A DNA stretch of 64,000 nt from NCBI RefSeq assembly GCF_003752505.1, contig NZ_RKHO01000001.1, forward strand, positions 3,472,001-3,536,000. Reading direction: 5' to 3'. Below, one piece after another: positions 44,639 to 54,557 of this stretch (position 1 is its first letter; every line of letters begins with the position of its first letter). This DNA comes from Nocardioides aurantiacus (lineage in GTDB: Bacteria > Actinomycetota > Actinomycetes > Propionibacteriales > Nocardioidaceae). Below the pieces are notes generated by a model that was given only the letters and a program-made list of their open reading frames with translations, had not been told where the DNA came from and did not search any database. The position numbers were made by a program, and so were the translations under genes.

Positions 44639-45583
44639 GTGACCACCACGCCCGCCGCCCCTCCCGCCGCCCGCCCCAAGCGGCGCCAGGGCGACCGCAT
44701 CTTCGCGGGGCTCTCCCGCGGCGCCGGCATCTTCATCCTCGTCGCCCTCGCCGGCGTGTTCGTCTTCCTGGCGATCGAGGGCATCCCCGGGCTCACCCAG
44801 CCCGCGAGCTTCTACGCCCCGCAGGCCAGCACGTTCGTCGGCTACGTGGTCCCGCTGCTGTTCGGCACGATCCTCGCGGCCGTGATCGCGGTGATCATCG
44901 CCGCGCCCCTGTCCTTCGGCATCGCCCTGGTGATCAGCCACTACGCCCCCCGTTCGATCGCGGTGCCCGCGGCGTACGTCGTCGACCTGCTGGCCGCCGT
45001 TCCCAGCGTCGTGTTCGGCCTGTGGGGCATCAACGTCCTGGCCCGCAAGGTGGCGCCGGGCTACGAGTGGCTCTACGAGCACCTCGGCTTCATCCCGTTC
45101 TTCGCCGGTCCGCCCTCGACGACCGGCCGCACGATCCTCACCGCCGGCATCGTGCTGGCGATCATGATCCTGCCGATCATCACCGCGATCTCGCGCGAGA
45201 TCTTCGCCCAGACCCCCCGGCTGCACCAGGAGGCCGCGCTGGCCCTGGGTGCCACCCGCTGGGAGATGGTCCGGCTGACGGTCTTCCCCTACGCCAAGTC
45301 CGGGATGGTCTCCGCGGTCATGCTCGGCCTGGGCCGCGCCCTGGGCGAGACGATGGCCGTCGCGATGGTCCTCTCGGCCGGCGGCGGCATCACCTTCAAC
45401 CTGATCTCGTCCTCGAACCCGGCGAGCATCGCCTCCAACATCGCCAACAACTACAAGGAAGGCACGCCCGGCAAGGTCTCGGTCCTCATCGCCACCGGCC
45501 TGGTGCTGTTCCTGGTGACCTTCCTGGTCAACTTCGCGGCCCGCTGGTTGGTCGGCCGCTCCGAGCGGAGGATGGCCCGATGA
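44639..45583 (+). CDS. pstC: Phosphate ABC transporter permease PstC
   Basis: A 314-residue permease with about six helices and the EAA-type cytoplasmic loop QEAALALGATRWEMVRLTVFPYAKSGM near residues 197-222. The GTG at 44639 follows AGAGGA by seven bases. The N-terminus is basic-rich. It pairs with PstA to form the channel. Confidence 0.94.
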   Translation: MTTTPAAPPAARPKRRQGDRIFAGLSRGAGIFILVALAGVFVFLAIEGIPGLTQPASFYAPQASTFVGYVVPLLFGTILAAVIAVIIAAPLSFGIALVISHYAPRSIAVPAAYVVDLLAAVPSVVFGLWGINVLARKVAPGYEWLYEHLGFIPFFAGPPSTTGRTILTAGIVLAIMILPIITAISREIFAQTPRLHQEAALALGATRWEMVRLTVFPYAKSGMVSAVMLGLGRALGETMAVAMVLSAGGGITFNLISSSNPASIASNIANNYKEGTPGKVSVLIATGLVLFLVTFLVNFAARWLVGRSERRMAR

Positions 45584-45650
45584 ACCACCGCACCCGGTTC
45601 TCGGTCTCCCCCGCTCCGCTCCTCCACCCGACAACTGTGAGGGGACCCCG

Positions 45651-46757
45651 ATGAGCACCACCACCCAGGCGCCCCAGGCGCCCCGGGGAGCAGCTCCCAC
45701 CCGCGCCCAGAGCCTGCAGCGGCCGCGGCTCCCCCGCTGGGCGCCGCTGCTGGTCGCCCTCGGCGCCGTCGCCGGCGCCGCCCTGCTGGGCCTGCTGCTC
45801 GGCTGGGGCCTGCTGAGCACCGGCTTCGTCGCGCTGCTGCTGTTCGTGGTGCTGATGCCGGTCTGGTCGCTGGTGGTGGAGAACCGCCGCGCCGCCGTCG
45901 ACCGGCTGATGACCTCGCTGGTCTGGAGCGCGTTCCTGGTCGCGCTGGTGCCGCTGCTGTCGCTGATCTGGACGGTGGTCTCCAAGGGCGCGCCGCAGAT
46001 CAACGCGACCTTCCTGACGTTCTCGCAGTTCCGCACCGACCTCTCGCAGCCGGTCGGCATCTATCACGCCCTGATCGGCACCCTGCTGATCACGCTGGGC
46101 GCCACCGTGATCGCGGTCCCGATCGGCATCTTCACCGCGATCTACATCGTGGAGTACGGCCAGAAGGGCCGCCTGGCCCGCTCGATCACCTTCCTGGTCG
46201 ACGTGATGACCGGCATCCCCTCGATCGTCGCCGGCCTGTTCGCCTTCGCGCTGTGGATCCTGCTGTTCGGGCCCTCCGCCCGCGCCGGACTCGGCGGCTC
46301 GATCGCGCTGGCCATCCTGATGATCCCGATCGTGGTGCGCTCCACCGAGGAGATGCTCCGGCTCGTGCCCGACGACCTGCGCGAGGCGTCGTACGCCCTG
46401 GGGGTGCCGAAGTGGCGCACCATCGCCAAGGTCGTGCTCCCCACGGCGCTGGGTGGCATCGTGACCGGCGTGACCCTCGCCATCGCCCGCGTGGTCGGCG
46501 AGACCGCGCCGCTGCTGCTGATCGCGGGCCTGACGACCCGGACCAACTTCAACCTCTTCGACGGCCGGATGACGACGCTGCCGGTCCTGATCTTCACCCA
46601 GAACGCCAACCCGGGCATCCCGCCGCCGAGCGGCGGTGAGCCCCCGGGCATCGGCATCGCCTGGGGCGGCGCGTTCGTGCTGATCGTGATCGTGATGCTG
46701 CTCAACCTCGTCGCCCGCGTGGTCGGCAAGTACTTCGCCCCCAAGACCGGACACTGA
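45651..46757 (+). CDS. pstA: Phosphate ABC transporter permease PstA
   Basis: A 368-residue permease, longer than many because of an extra N-terminal pair of helices (residues ~25-75). The permease core includes the EAA loop [25 protein letters not shown] near residues 243-267. It lies 67 bases after pstC, with GAGGGGACC before the ATG. Conserved gene order pstS-pstC-pstA-pstB. Confidence 0.94.
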   Translation: MSTTTQAPQAPRGAAPTRAQSLQRPRLPRWAPLLVALGAVAGAALLGLLLGWGLLSTGFVALLLFVVLMPVWSLVVENRRAAVDRLMTSLVWSAFLVALVPLLSLIWTVVSKGAPQINATFLTFSQFRTDLSQPVGIYHALIGTLLITLGATVIAVPIGIFTAIYIVEYGQKGRLARSITFLVDVMTGIPSIVAGLFAFALWILLFGPSARAGLGGSIALAILMIPIVVRSTEEMLRLVPDDLREASYALGVPKWRTIAKVVLPTALGGIVTGVTLAIARVVGETAPLLLIAGLTTRTNFNLFDGRMTTLPVLIFTQNANPGIPPPSGGEPPGIGIAWGGAFVLIVIVMLLNLVARVVGKYFAPKTGH

Positions 46758-46786
46758 GTCCGGACAACACGGAGAGTTCACACACC

Positions 46787-47566
<780 letters not shown>

Positions 47567-47584
47567 GTCGCACGTCGCAGGCAC

Positions 47585-47652
47585 GGGGTAGTCCGAGACG
47601 TTCGGCACCCCGCCAGGGCCCGTTTCAGGTGCCAAACGTCTCGGACTACCCC
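47585..47652. repeat. Long inverted repeat, copy 1 (left flank of the nuclease-like gene)
   Basis: Arms at 47585-47609 and 47628-47652 are 25 bases each with one mismatch that still allows a G-T pair in RNA; the loop is 18 bases. The core CCGAGACGTTYGGCAC is shared with the second copy at 48878-48941. As it follows pstB it may end the pst transcript, but its near-identity to the other copy, on the other side of one gene, points to a repeated element. Confidence 0.85.
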
Positions 47653-47772
47653 CGCCGGGCGTGGGGTGGCTGACCGGTCCCCGCCGTCCACAGAACGACA
47701 TAAGCCCCATGACGCCGGTCCCCTGTGGACAGGCGCAGCCAACCTGCGCGTCGCACGGGTTGGCTGCCGGCC

Positions 47773-48819
47773 ATGGACCGGTACGACGCGCTCGCGCTCG
47801 CCCGTGCCGCGACGGTCCCTCCCGTCCGTCGTGACGACACCGGTCTCCGGGGTCCGACGCGTGTGCAGCTGCGTTCTGCCCGATGGCGTCGGACCAGCCG
47901 CGGGCTCTACGTCCCCTCCGACGTCGACGCCCTCGTGGCCGAGCAGCGCATCCGCGAGGCGGCGGCGGTCCTGCCCGAGATCGGCGGCGTCACCGGATGG
48001 GCGGGGCTGCGCTGGACAGGTGGCACCTGGTTCACCGGCAGGACCCCGGGCGGGTTCCAGCCGGTCGACCTGGCCACGTGCTACGAGGACATCCGCGGCC
48101 AGCCCGGCATCCGGGTCTGCCAGGAGCGTCTCCCGCCGGGCGAGCTGGTGGATGTCGAGGGGGTACGTGTGACGCTGCCCGTCAGGTCTCTGTTCTTCGC
48201 CACGAGGTACGCCCGTGACCTGCGGGCGGCAGTGGCCGCGGTCGATGCTGCGGCGTACTCCGACCTCGTCTCCCTCGAGGAGGCGTGGGACTACACGCTC
48301 AGGCACCCGGGGTGGACCGGCGTCCCGCAGGCGAGGAACGCACTCGCCCTCGCTGACGAGAACACGTGGTCGCCGGCCGAGACCGCGATGCGCCTCGTGT
48401 GGGTGCTCGACGCCTGCCTTCCCGTGCCGCTCACCAACCGGCCCGTGTTCGACCTGCGCGGACACCACCTCGGCACACCCGACATGATCGACCCGGTGAC
48501 TGGCCTGCTCGGCGAGTACGACGGTCCGCACCACCTCGACGGGCCGCAGCGGTCGATCGACGTACGCCGTCTCGACGCCTTCCGCGCGCACGGCCTGGAA
48601 CCGGTCGTCGCCATGGCGCCGGACCTGCGGGAGCGGGAGCTTCTCGCAGCGCGCCTGAGGTCGGCCCACGAACGCGCGTCGCACCGACCAGCCACCGATC
48701 GATCCTGGACCCTGGACCCACCGGCCTGGTGGCGGGCGACCCACACGGTCGACCTGCGCCGGGCGCTCGCCACCCGGGGTGATGATCGGTTGCTGGACTA
48801 TCGGCGACACGCATCCTGA
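47773..48819 (+). CDS. PD-(D/E)XK-like nuclease-domain protein of actinobacterial type
   Basis: A 348-residue protein. The N-terminal part (RYDALALARAATVPPVRRDDTGL, later TRVQLRSARWRRTSRGLYVP) resembles the AbiEi-type winged-helix start seen in many actinobacterial proteins. The C-terminal part carries DMIDPVTGLLGEYDGPHHLDG near residues 235-255, with Asp, Glu and Asp placed as in Vsr/DUF559-like PD-(D/E)XK folds, then SIDVRRLDAFRAHGLEPV. These proteins are abundant and unstudied; a DNA-acting or antitoxin-like function is conceivable. The ATG at 47773 was chosen; longer frames start at 47725. It sits between two copies of one long inverted repeat. Confidence 0.75.
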   Translation: MDRYDALALARAATVPPVRRDDTGLRGPTRVQLRSARWRRTSRGLYVPSDVDALVAEQRIREAAAVLPEIGGVTGWAGLRWTGGTWFTGRTPGGFQPVDLATCYEDIRGQPGIRVCQERLPPGELVDVEGVRVTLPVRSLFFATRYARDLRAAVAAVDAAAYSDLVSLEEAWDYTLRHPGWTGVPQARNALALADENTWSPAETAMRLVWVLDACLPVPLTNRPVFDLRGHHLGTPDMIDPVTGLLGEYDGPHHLDGPQRSIDVRRLDAFRAHGLEPVVAMAPDLRERELLAARLRSAHERASHRPATDRSWTLDPPAWWRATHTVDLRRALATRGDDRLLDYRRHAS

Positions 48820-48877
48820 GAGCGCGGCGCAGCCGGACCGACGACCCGGCTGTGGCACCCCCGCCTCGGTCCCACGA

Positions 48878-48941
48878 GGTACTCCGAGACGTTTGGCACC
48901 CTCGGGAGCACCTCGGACAGTGCCAAACGTCTCGGAGTACC
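48878..48941. repeat. Long inverted repeat, copy 2 (right flank of the nuclease-like gene)
   Basis: Perfect 22-base arms at 48878-48899 and 48920-48941 with a 20-base loop. The arms match those of copy 1 except at a few positions near the outer ends (GGTACTCC against GGTAGTCC). It lies between the convergent stops of the nuclease-like and PiT genes, so it could also act as a two-way terminator. Confidence 0.88.
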
Positions 48942-48976
48942 CGAATCGCCGGTCGGAGCCGGTCGGAGCCGGTGCG

Positions 48977-49972
48977 TCAGGGCAGCTGCAGCACGAACCG
49001 CAGCAGGAGGTAGACCAGCGCGGCGACGCCGCCGGCGGCGGGGAAGGTCAGCACCCAGGCGGTGAGGATGGAGCGGGCGACGCCCCAGCGGACGGCGGAG
49101 AAGCGCTTGGTGGCGCCGACGCCCATCACCGCGCTGGTGATGGTGTGGGTGGTCGAGATCGGGGCCTCGAAGACGTACGCCGCGGTGTAGAGCACGCTCG
49201 CGGAGATCGACTCGGCGGCGAACCCGCGCGCCGGGTCGAGGTGGATGATCCGGCGTCCGAGGGTCCGCATGATCCGCCAGCCGCCGGAGTAGGTGCCCAG
49301 CGAGATCGCGGTGGCGGCGGCGATGATGACCCAGATCGGGAGCGGGTCGCCCGAGGCGACGTACCCGCCGGAGAGCAGCGCCAGGAAGATCACGCCCATC
49401 GTCTTCTGGGCGTCCTGGAGGCCGTGGCCGAGCGCCATCGCCGCGGCCGAGATGGTCTGCGCCAGCCGGAACCCCGACCCCACGCGGCGGGGTGAGGACT
49501 TCCGGAACAGCCACATGATCAGCAGCATGAAGCCGAGGGAGAACGCCAGCAGCGGCGAGAGCACCATCGGGATGACGACCTTCTCGATCACCGTGGCCCA
49601 GTTGACGAAGACGCCGGCGGTCAGCGCCGAGCCGACCAGGCCGCCGATCAGGGCGTGCGAGGACGACGAGGGCAGGCCGTAGTACCAGGTCACCATGTTC
49701 CAGGTGATCGCGCCGAACAGACCGGCCATGACGATGACCATGCCGTGGCTGCCGACCCCGGGGTCGATGACGTCACTGACGGTGCTGGCGACCTTCTGGC
49801 CGAGGAACGCGCCCACGAAGTTCATGACCGCCGCCATCAGCAGCGCCACCCGCGGGGTCAGGGCGCGCGTCGAGACGGACGTCGCGATGGCGTTGGCCGC
49901 GTCGTGGAACCCGTTGGTGTAGTCGAACACCAGGGCCACCACGACGACCGCGACGATGATCGCGATCTCCAC
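48977..49972 (-). CDS. Inorganic phosphate transporter, PiT family
   Basis: A 331-residue polytopic protein with the N-terminal PiT signature DYTNGFHDAANAIATSVSTRAL near residues 17-38, the repeat of it in GHGLQDAQKTMGVIFLAL near 178-196, and about ten helices. It imports phosphate by proton or metal-phosphate symport with low affinity. GTG start; two bases separate it from the DUF47 partner upstream, which modulates such transporters. Confidence 0.93.
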   Translation of the reverse strand: MEIAIIVAVVVVALVFDYTNGFHDAANAIATSVSTRALTPRVALLMAAVMNFVGAFLGQKVASTVSDVIDPGVGSHGMVIVMAGLFGAITWNMVTWYYGLPSSSSHALIGGLVGSALTAGVFVNWATVIEKVVIPMVLSPLLAFSLGFMLLIMWLFRKSSPRRVGSGFRLAQTISAAAMALGHGLQDAQKTMGVIFLALLSGGYVASGDPLPIWVIIAAATAISLGTYSGGWRIMRTLGRRIIHLDPARGFAAESISASVLYTAAYVFEAPISTTHTITSAVMGVGATKRFSAVRWGVARSILTAWVLTFPAAGGVAALVYLLLRFVLQLP

Positions 49973-49974
49973 GC

Positions 49975-50592
49975 TCAGGACTCCTTGGCGTGGATCTGCT
50001 CCACCGTGTTGGCGACCTTCTCGAACGCGTCGACGGCGCTCTCGAGCGACTCGACGATGTCCTTGAGCTTGAGCACGTCGAGCGCGTCGTAGCTGCCGCC
50101 GAAGAGCAGGGCCAGGATGTGGCGGAAGCTCTTGTCACCGGCGTTCTCGAGCCGGTTGATCTCGATCCAGTACTCCGAGAGGTCCTTCATCGAGCGGAGC
50201 CGCGGCATCGCCTCGGCGGTCAGCTCGGCGCAGCGCTGCAGCACGTCGACCTGCTCGGCGATCTCGGCGGGCAGGGCACCGACCTCGTAGAGGACGGTCA
50301 GGTCGACCGCCTCCTCCATGTAGTCCATGACGTCGTCGAGCCCGGAGGCCAGCGCGTAGATGTCCTCGCGGTCGAACGGCGTCACGAAGGTGGCGTTGAC
50401 CCGCGACGCGATCTCGTGGGTGGTCTCGTCGGCGCGGTGCTCGGCCTCCTGCATGCGGGCAGCGATCGCCTTGCGGTCCGCCCCTTCGCCGAGCAGCTCG
50501 GCCAGGATGGCCGCCCCCTCGACGAGGTGCTGCGCGGAGGTCTGGAAGAGGTCGTAGAAGACGTCGTCCACGGGCTTGAAGCGAAACGCCAC
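49975..50592 (-). CDS. DUF47 PhoU-like protein (PiT accessory)
   Basis: A 205-residue all-helical protein of the DUF47/PhoU-like family. Visible family patches are FYDLFQTSAQHLVEGAAILAELL near residues 12-34, EAEHRADETTHEIASRVNATFVTPFDREDIYALASGLDDVMDYMEEAV near 49-97 and a C-terminal ENAGDKSFRHILALLF. It is co-translated with the PiT transporter gene and probably regulates it. GTG start at 50592. Confidence 0.93.
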   Translation of the reverse strand: MAFRFKPVDDVFYDLFQTSAQHLVEGAAILAELLGEGADRKAIAARMQEAEHRADETTHEIASRVNATFVTPFDREDIYALASGLDDVMDYMEEAVDLTVLYEVGALPAEIAEQVDVLQRCAELTAEAMPRLRSMKDLSEYWIEINRLENAGDKSFRHILALLFGGSYDALDVLKLKDIVESLESAVDAFEKVANTVEQIHAKES

Positions 50593-50675
50593 TGGGTTAA
50601 CTCCACGTGAGCAGGATCAGAACGTCGCCATGCTAGGCGGTGGCGAGCCCCCGACGGCAACTCGGTCGGGCGTTG

Positions 50676-50690
50676 TACCCCCAGGGGGTA
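50676..50690. promoter_or_regulatory. CsoR operator
   Basis: A perfect palindrome TACCCCC-A-GGGGGTA lies 15 bases before the csoR start and matches the GC-rich operator of copper-sensing CsoR repressors. It probably overlaps the promoter of csoR-copZ-copA and gives autoregulation and copper induction. Confidence 0.85.
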
Positions 50691-50704
50691 TGTATGGTGG
50701 AGCC

Positions 50705-51016
50705 ATGGACACGACCCCCGGCTACCACGACCACAAGGGTGACTACCTCACCCGGCTGCGGCGCATCGAGGGACAGGTCCGCGGGCTGCAGCGGATGGTC
50801 GACGAGGACGTCTACTGCATCGACATCCTCACCCAGGTCTCGGCCGTCAAGAGCGCCCTGGCGAGCGTCTCGGTCGGTCTGGTCCAGGACCACCTCGGCC
50901 ACTGCGTCCAGGACGCCGTCGCGGGTGCCGCGGCCGGCGACGAGGACGGCCGGGCCCGCGCCGAGGCCAAGGTCGCCGAGGCGAGCGCCGCCATCACCCG
51001 CCTGCTCAAGAGCTGA
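50705..51016 (+). CDS. csoR: Copper-sensing transcriptional repressor CsoR
   Basis: A 103-residue helical DUF156 protein with RLRRIEGQVRGLQRMVDEDVYCIDIL near residues 17-42 and DHLGHCVQDAV near 63-73. The Cys-x-His-x-Cys-type copper ligands are the cysteine in YCID, the histidine in HLGH and the cysteine in HCVQ, which match the Cu(I) W-X-Y-Z fingerprint. Copper binding releases it from the operator upstream. It is followed by copZ after 27 bases and copA. Confidence 0.93.
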   Translation: MDTTPGYHDHKGDYLTRLRRIEGQVRGLQRMVDEDVYCIDILTQVSAVKSALASVSVGLVQDHLGHCVQDAVAGAAAGDEDGRARAEAKVAEASAAITRLLKS

Positions 51017-51043
51017 GAACCCATCCCACCGAAGGAGCACCCC

Positions 51044-51241
51044 ATGAGCACGACGTACGACGTGACCGGCATGACCTGCGGGCACTGCGCCCAGGCCGTC
51101 ACCACCGAGCTGTCCTCCGTCCAGGGCGTGACCGGCGTCCAGGTCGACGTCGCGACCGGCAAGGTCGTCGTCGAGGGCGAGGGATTCACCGACGCCCAGG
51201 TCGCCGAGGCCGTCGACGAGGCCGGCTACGCCCTGGCCTGA
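51044..51241 (+). CDS. copZ: Copper chaperone, heavy-metal-associated domain
   Basis: A 65-residue HMA protein with the metal site GMTCGHC at residues 8-14 and a normal ferredoxin-like length. It delivers Cu(I) to the ATPase encoded directly downstream. GAAGGAGCACCCC precedes the ATG. Confidence 0.94.
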   Translation: MSTTYDVTGMTCGHCAQAVTTELSSVQGVTGVQVDVATGKVVVEGEGFTDAQVAEAVDEAGYALA

Positions 51242-51280
51242 CCCCGGCACCACCACCTCGCACCACCCCCGGAGACCCCG

Positions 51281-53437
51281 ATGAGCCAGACCCCCGTCCG
51301 CGACACCCGCTCCGTCGACCTGCTGGTCGGCGGCATGACCTGCGCCTCCTGCGTGGGCCGGGTGGAGAAGAAGCTCAACCGCCTCGACGGGGTGACGGCC
51401 ACGGTCAACCTCGCCACGGCCTCGGCCCGGGTCGCCTACGACCCCGCACTGGTCGACGAGGAGACCCTCGTCGCGACCGTCGAGCGCACCGGCTACTCCG
51501 CCTCGCTGCCCAGCGAGGGCGACGACCCGGCGCAGGAGGAGGACACCCAGGCCCGGGTGCTGCTGCGCCGGCTGGCGGTCGCAGCGCCGCTCACGGTCGC
51601 GGTGGCGGTGCTGGCGATGGCCCCCGGCGTGCCCCGGCTCCCGTGGCTGCAGCTCCTCCTCACACTCCCCGTCGTGGCGTACGCCGGGTGGCCGTTCCAC
51701 CGCGCGGCTGCGGTCAACGCCCGCCACCTCTCCTCGACCATGGACACGCTGGTCTCGATCGGGACCGTGGCCGCCTTCGCCTGGTCGGTGGTGGAGCTGC
51801 TCCGCGGCGAGATGCACCTCTACTTCGAGGTCGCCGCGACGGTGACGACCTTCCTGCTGCTGGGCCGCTGGCTTGAGGCACGGGCCAAGTCGCGCGCCGG
51901 GTCGGCGCTGCACGCGCTGCTCGAGCTCGGCGAGACCCGGGCGGTGCTGCTGGAGGCAGGGCCCGACGGCGCCGCCGAGCGCGAGGTCGACGTCGCCGCG
52001 CTGCGGCCCGGGATGCGGGTGCTGGTGCGCCCGGGCGCCCGGGTGCCCACCGACGGGGTCGTCGTCGCGGGCCGCAGCAGCTGCGACGAGTCGATGGTGA
52101 CCGGGGAGAGCCTGCCGGTCGAGAAGGACGCCGGCGACGAGGTCGTCGGCGGCACGCTCAACACCGACGGACGCCTCGAGGTCGAGGTCACCCGGATCGG
52201 CCGCGACACGCTGCTGTCCCGGATCCGGCAGACGGTGGCCGACGCCCAGACCGGCAAGGCACCCGTCCAGCGGCTCGCGGACCGCGTGTCGTCGGTCTTC
52301 GTGCCGGTCGTGCTGGCGATCGCCGTGGTCACGGCCGTCGCCTGGCTGCTGGCCGGCCAGGGCGCCGACGCGGCCGTCACGGCGGCCGTGGCCGTGCTCG
52401 TCATCGCCTGCCCGTGCGCACTGGGGCTGGCCACGCCCACCGCGATGCTGGTCGGCACCGGGCGCGCCGCCCAGCTGGGCATCGTGGTCCGCAGCGCCGA
52501 GGTGCTCGAGACCTCGCGCGCCGTCACCACGGTCGTGCTCGACAAGACCGGCACCCTGACCACGGGCCGGATGCGGGTGCACGAGGTGGCCGGCGACCCC
52601 GACGCGCTGCTGCTGGCGGCGGCTCTGGAGCACGGCAGCGAGCACCCGGTGGCCCGGGCGCTGGTCGCCCACGCCACCGCACCCCTGCCCGACGTGGAGG
52701 AGTTCACCGCGCTCCCGGGCTCCGGCGTGCGCGGCACCGTGGCCGGCACCGAGGTCGAGGTCGGACGCGCCCCCGAGCCCGACACACTGCCGCGCGAGCT
52801 CGGCGAGGCGGTGGCCGCGGGCCGCGCCCGGGGCCGCACCACCGTGCTGGTGACGGTCGCCGGTCGCCCCCGCGCCGTCGTCGCGGTCGGGGACACCGTC
52901 CGCCCGGAGAGCCGTGAGGCGGTCGCCGCGCTGCACGCCGCCGGGCTGCGCACCGTGCTGCTCACCGGCGACCACGAGAGCGCCGCCCGCCACGTCGCCG
53001 ACCAGCTGGGCATCGGCACGGTCGTGGCCGGCGTACGACCGGAGGACAAGCTGGGCGAGGTACGCCGCCTGCAGGACGCCGGCGAGACCGTCGCCATGGT
53101 CGGCGACGGGGTCAACGACGCGGCGGCGCTGGTGCAGGCCGACCTCGGCATCGCGGTCGGCACCGGCACCGACGCCGCCATCGAGGCGGGCGACGTCACG
53201 CTGGTCAACGGCGACCCGCGGCTGGTCGTGGCGGCGCTCCAGCTCTCGCGCCGCACCCTGACGGTGATCCGGCAGAACCTGTTCTGGGCCTTCGCCTACA
53301 ACGTGGTCGGCATCCCGGTGGCGGCCCTGGGCCTGCTCAACCCGATGGTCGCGGGAGCCGCGATGGCCGCCTCCAGCGTCTGCGTGGTGACCAACTCGCT
53401 GCGGCTGCGCCGCTTCACGGTGGCCACGCAGGGATGA
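51281..53437 (+). CDS. copA: Copper-exporting P1B-type ATPase
   Basis: A 718-residue P1B-1 ATPase with one N-terminal HMA domain (GMTCASC, Cys at 21 and 24). Further along it shows the metal-transport motif ACPCALG near residues 376-382, the phosphorylated Asp in DKTGTLT near 420, an HP motif in [10 protein letters not shown] near 452 and the hinge GDGVNDA near 607. Eight helices are expected. It exports Cu(I) from the cytoplasm. Last gene of the csoR-copZ-copA operon. Confidence 0.96.
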   Translation: MSQTPVRDTRSVDLLVGGMTCASCVGRVEKKLNRLDGVTATVNLATASARVAYDPALVDEETLVATVERTGYSASLPSEGDDPAQEEDTQARVLLRRLAVAAPLTVAVAVLAMAPGVPRLPWLQLLLTLPVVAYAGWPFHRAAAVNARHLSSTMDTLVSIGTVAAFAWSVVELLRGEMHLYFEVAATVTTFLLLGRWLEARAKSRAGSALHALLELGETRAVLLEAGPDGAAEREVDVAALRPGMRVLVRPGARVPTDGVVVAGRSSCDESMVTGESLPVEKDAGDEVVGGTLNTDGRLEVEVTRIGRDTLLSRIRQTVADAQTGKAPVQRLADRVSSVFVPVVLAIAVVTAVAWLLAGQGADAAVTAAVAVLVIACPCALGLATPTAMLVGTGRAAQLGIVVRSAEVLETSRAVTTVVLDKTGTLTTGRMRVHEVAGDPDALLLAAALEHGSEHPVARALVAHATAPLPDVEEFTALPGSGVRGTVAGTEVEVGRAPEPDTLPRELGEAVAAGRARGRTTVLVTVAGRPRAVVAVGDTVRPESREAVAALHAAGLRTVLLTGDHESAARHVADQLGIGTVVAGVRPEDKLGEVRRLQDAGETVAMVGDGVNDAAALVQADLGIAVGTGTDAAIEAGDVTLVNGDPRLVVAALQLSRRTLTVIRQNLFWAFAYNVVGIPVAALGLLNPMVAGAAMAASSVCVVTNSLRLRRFTVATQG

Positions 53438-53444
53438 CGGGGTC

Positions 53445-53612
53445 CTAGGAGCCGGGCACGCCGCGACCCTGCTGCGGGATCCCGAGGGCCTGGTCGATCT
53501 CGTGGGGCGTCAGGTGCGCGTCGGACTGGTTGGCCGCCACGATCAGGGTCGCCGTGAGCTCGACCTCGCTCAGCAGCTCGTCGTCCTCCAGCCGCACGTC
53601 GTACGGATCCAT
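53445..53612 (-). CDS. Small acidic conserved actinobacterial protein
   Basis: A 55-residue protein beginning MDPYDVRLEDDELLSEVELT and ending QQGRGVPGS. The phrase LLSEVELTATLIVAANQSDAHLTPHEIDQALG is of a small-protein family that I recognise from many actinobacterial genomes as unannotated or hypothetical; its role is unknown. The ATG at 53612 gives the whole conserved sequence; the stop is TAG at 53445-53447. It converges with copA eight bases beyond the copA stop codon. Confidence 0.78.
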   Translation of the reverse strand: MDPYDVRLEDDELLSEVELTATLIVAANQSDAHLTPHEIDQALGIPQQGRGVPGS

Positions 53613-53742
53613 GGCCGAAGCCCCTCCCCCTGTGTGCTTGTCGGACCACTCCTACCCACCCCGTCACCTGCGAAAACAGGTTAGGCCACGTGACCGACGG
53701 GTAACCCCGGAACGGGTCGCCGGGACTGCCCCAGGAACGCCA

Positions 53743-53772
53743 CAGGGCCCCGACCGTGAGGTCGGGGCCCTG
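53743..53772 (-). terminator. Terminator of the cold-shock gene
   Basis: A perfect 13-bp stem (CAGGGCCCCGACC / GGTCGGGGCCCTG) with a four-base GTGA loop begins about 15 bases after the cold-shock stop codon. Its length and small loop make it a convincing intrinsic hairpin. Confidence 0.85.
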
Positions 53773-53787
53773 CGTCGAAGTCCGTGA

Positions 53788-53991
53788 TCAGAGAGGACGA
53801 ACGTTCTCCGCCTGGGGGCCCTTGGGGCCCTGGGTGACGTCGAACTCGACCTTCTGGTTCTCGTCGAGGGACTTGTAGCCCTGCGACTGGATCGCGGAGT
53901 AGTGGACGAAGACGTCGTCCCCGCCGTTCTCCTGAGCGATGAAGCCGAAACCCTTTTCGGCGTTGAACCACTTGACGGTGCCCTGAGCCAT
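53788..53991 (-). CDS. Cold-shock protein (CspA family)
   Basis: A 67-residue CSD protein with RNP1 KGFGFI at residues 13-18 and RNP2 DVFVHY near 26-31, then [26 protein letters not shown]. It binds single-stranded nucleic acids as an RNA chaperone. It has its own strong terminator and an upstream region of several hundred bases without a gene, consistent with the long regulatory leader of csp genes. Confidence 0.96.
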   Translation of the reverse strand: MAQGTVKWFNAEKGFGFIAQENGGDDVFVHYSAIQSQGYKSLDENQKVEFDVTQGPKGPQAENVRPL

Positions 53992-54557
53992 GCTGGTGTT
54001 CTCCTGTTACTAAAGGCGAGAGACCGCCACTTCAGCGGCCTCTGCAGAGTGCGGGTGATACGCCGTCCCGCCTCGCAAGCCTGTAGCAAAGAGAAGAAAC
54101 GCCGTTGGATCACAAACTTCCAACGAGCGTTGATGAAACCGCTGGAACTTGCACCCTGCAGTTACGACAGTACCAACACTCCGGTGGCCTCGTCGCCCAC
54201 CCCCGTCCGTGGCGGGGGACCGCCGCCTCCGAGCCCCGCGTGTCCTCCCCGCGGTTGGCTCGTTGCGCAGGGAGGCGACGCCCACCAGGACGCGCAGGAG
54301 CGACTCCAGGAGGGGACGTGGGACGACGAGGGCAGACCGCACTCCAGACGCGGTTCACACGCATCCCGGCCCAGTCCACGGGCTGGTGGCCCGACCGCCC
54401 GGAGCCCGGCCCGCCGCTGCTGCGGACCGACCGCACGCGGCCGGTCCCGTCGCGGCTGCGGCAGCACCGGGTCGACCCGACGGCAGTTCTGCGCAAGGCT
54501 CTGCTCGCAGCACCCGGCGAGGAGACCGACGCGGGGGCGCCCACCGAGGGGGACGAC
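53992..54557. other. Leader region of the cold-shock gene and gene-free spacer
   Basis: The first ~120 bases upstream of the cold-shock start are A/T-richer and likely form the untranslated leader typical of csp genes. The remaining part up to the Pro-Glu repeat gene is GC-rich with open frames on both strands but none with a convincing ribosome site, codon pattern or family similarity. Confidence 0.6.

Noticed and set aside
54010-54342. Minus-strand 110-codon frame upstream of the cold-shock gene
   Set aside because: Arg-rich composition, overlaps the likely csp leader and promoter, no ribosome site or recognisable family.
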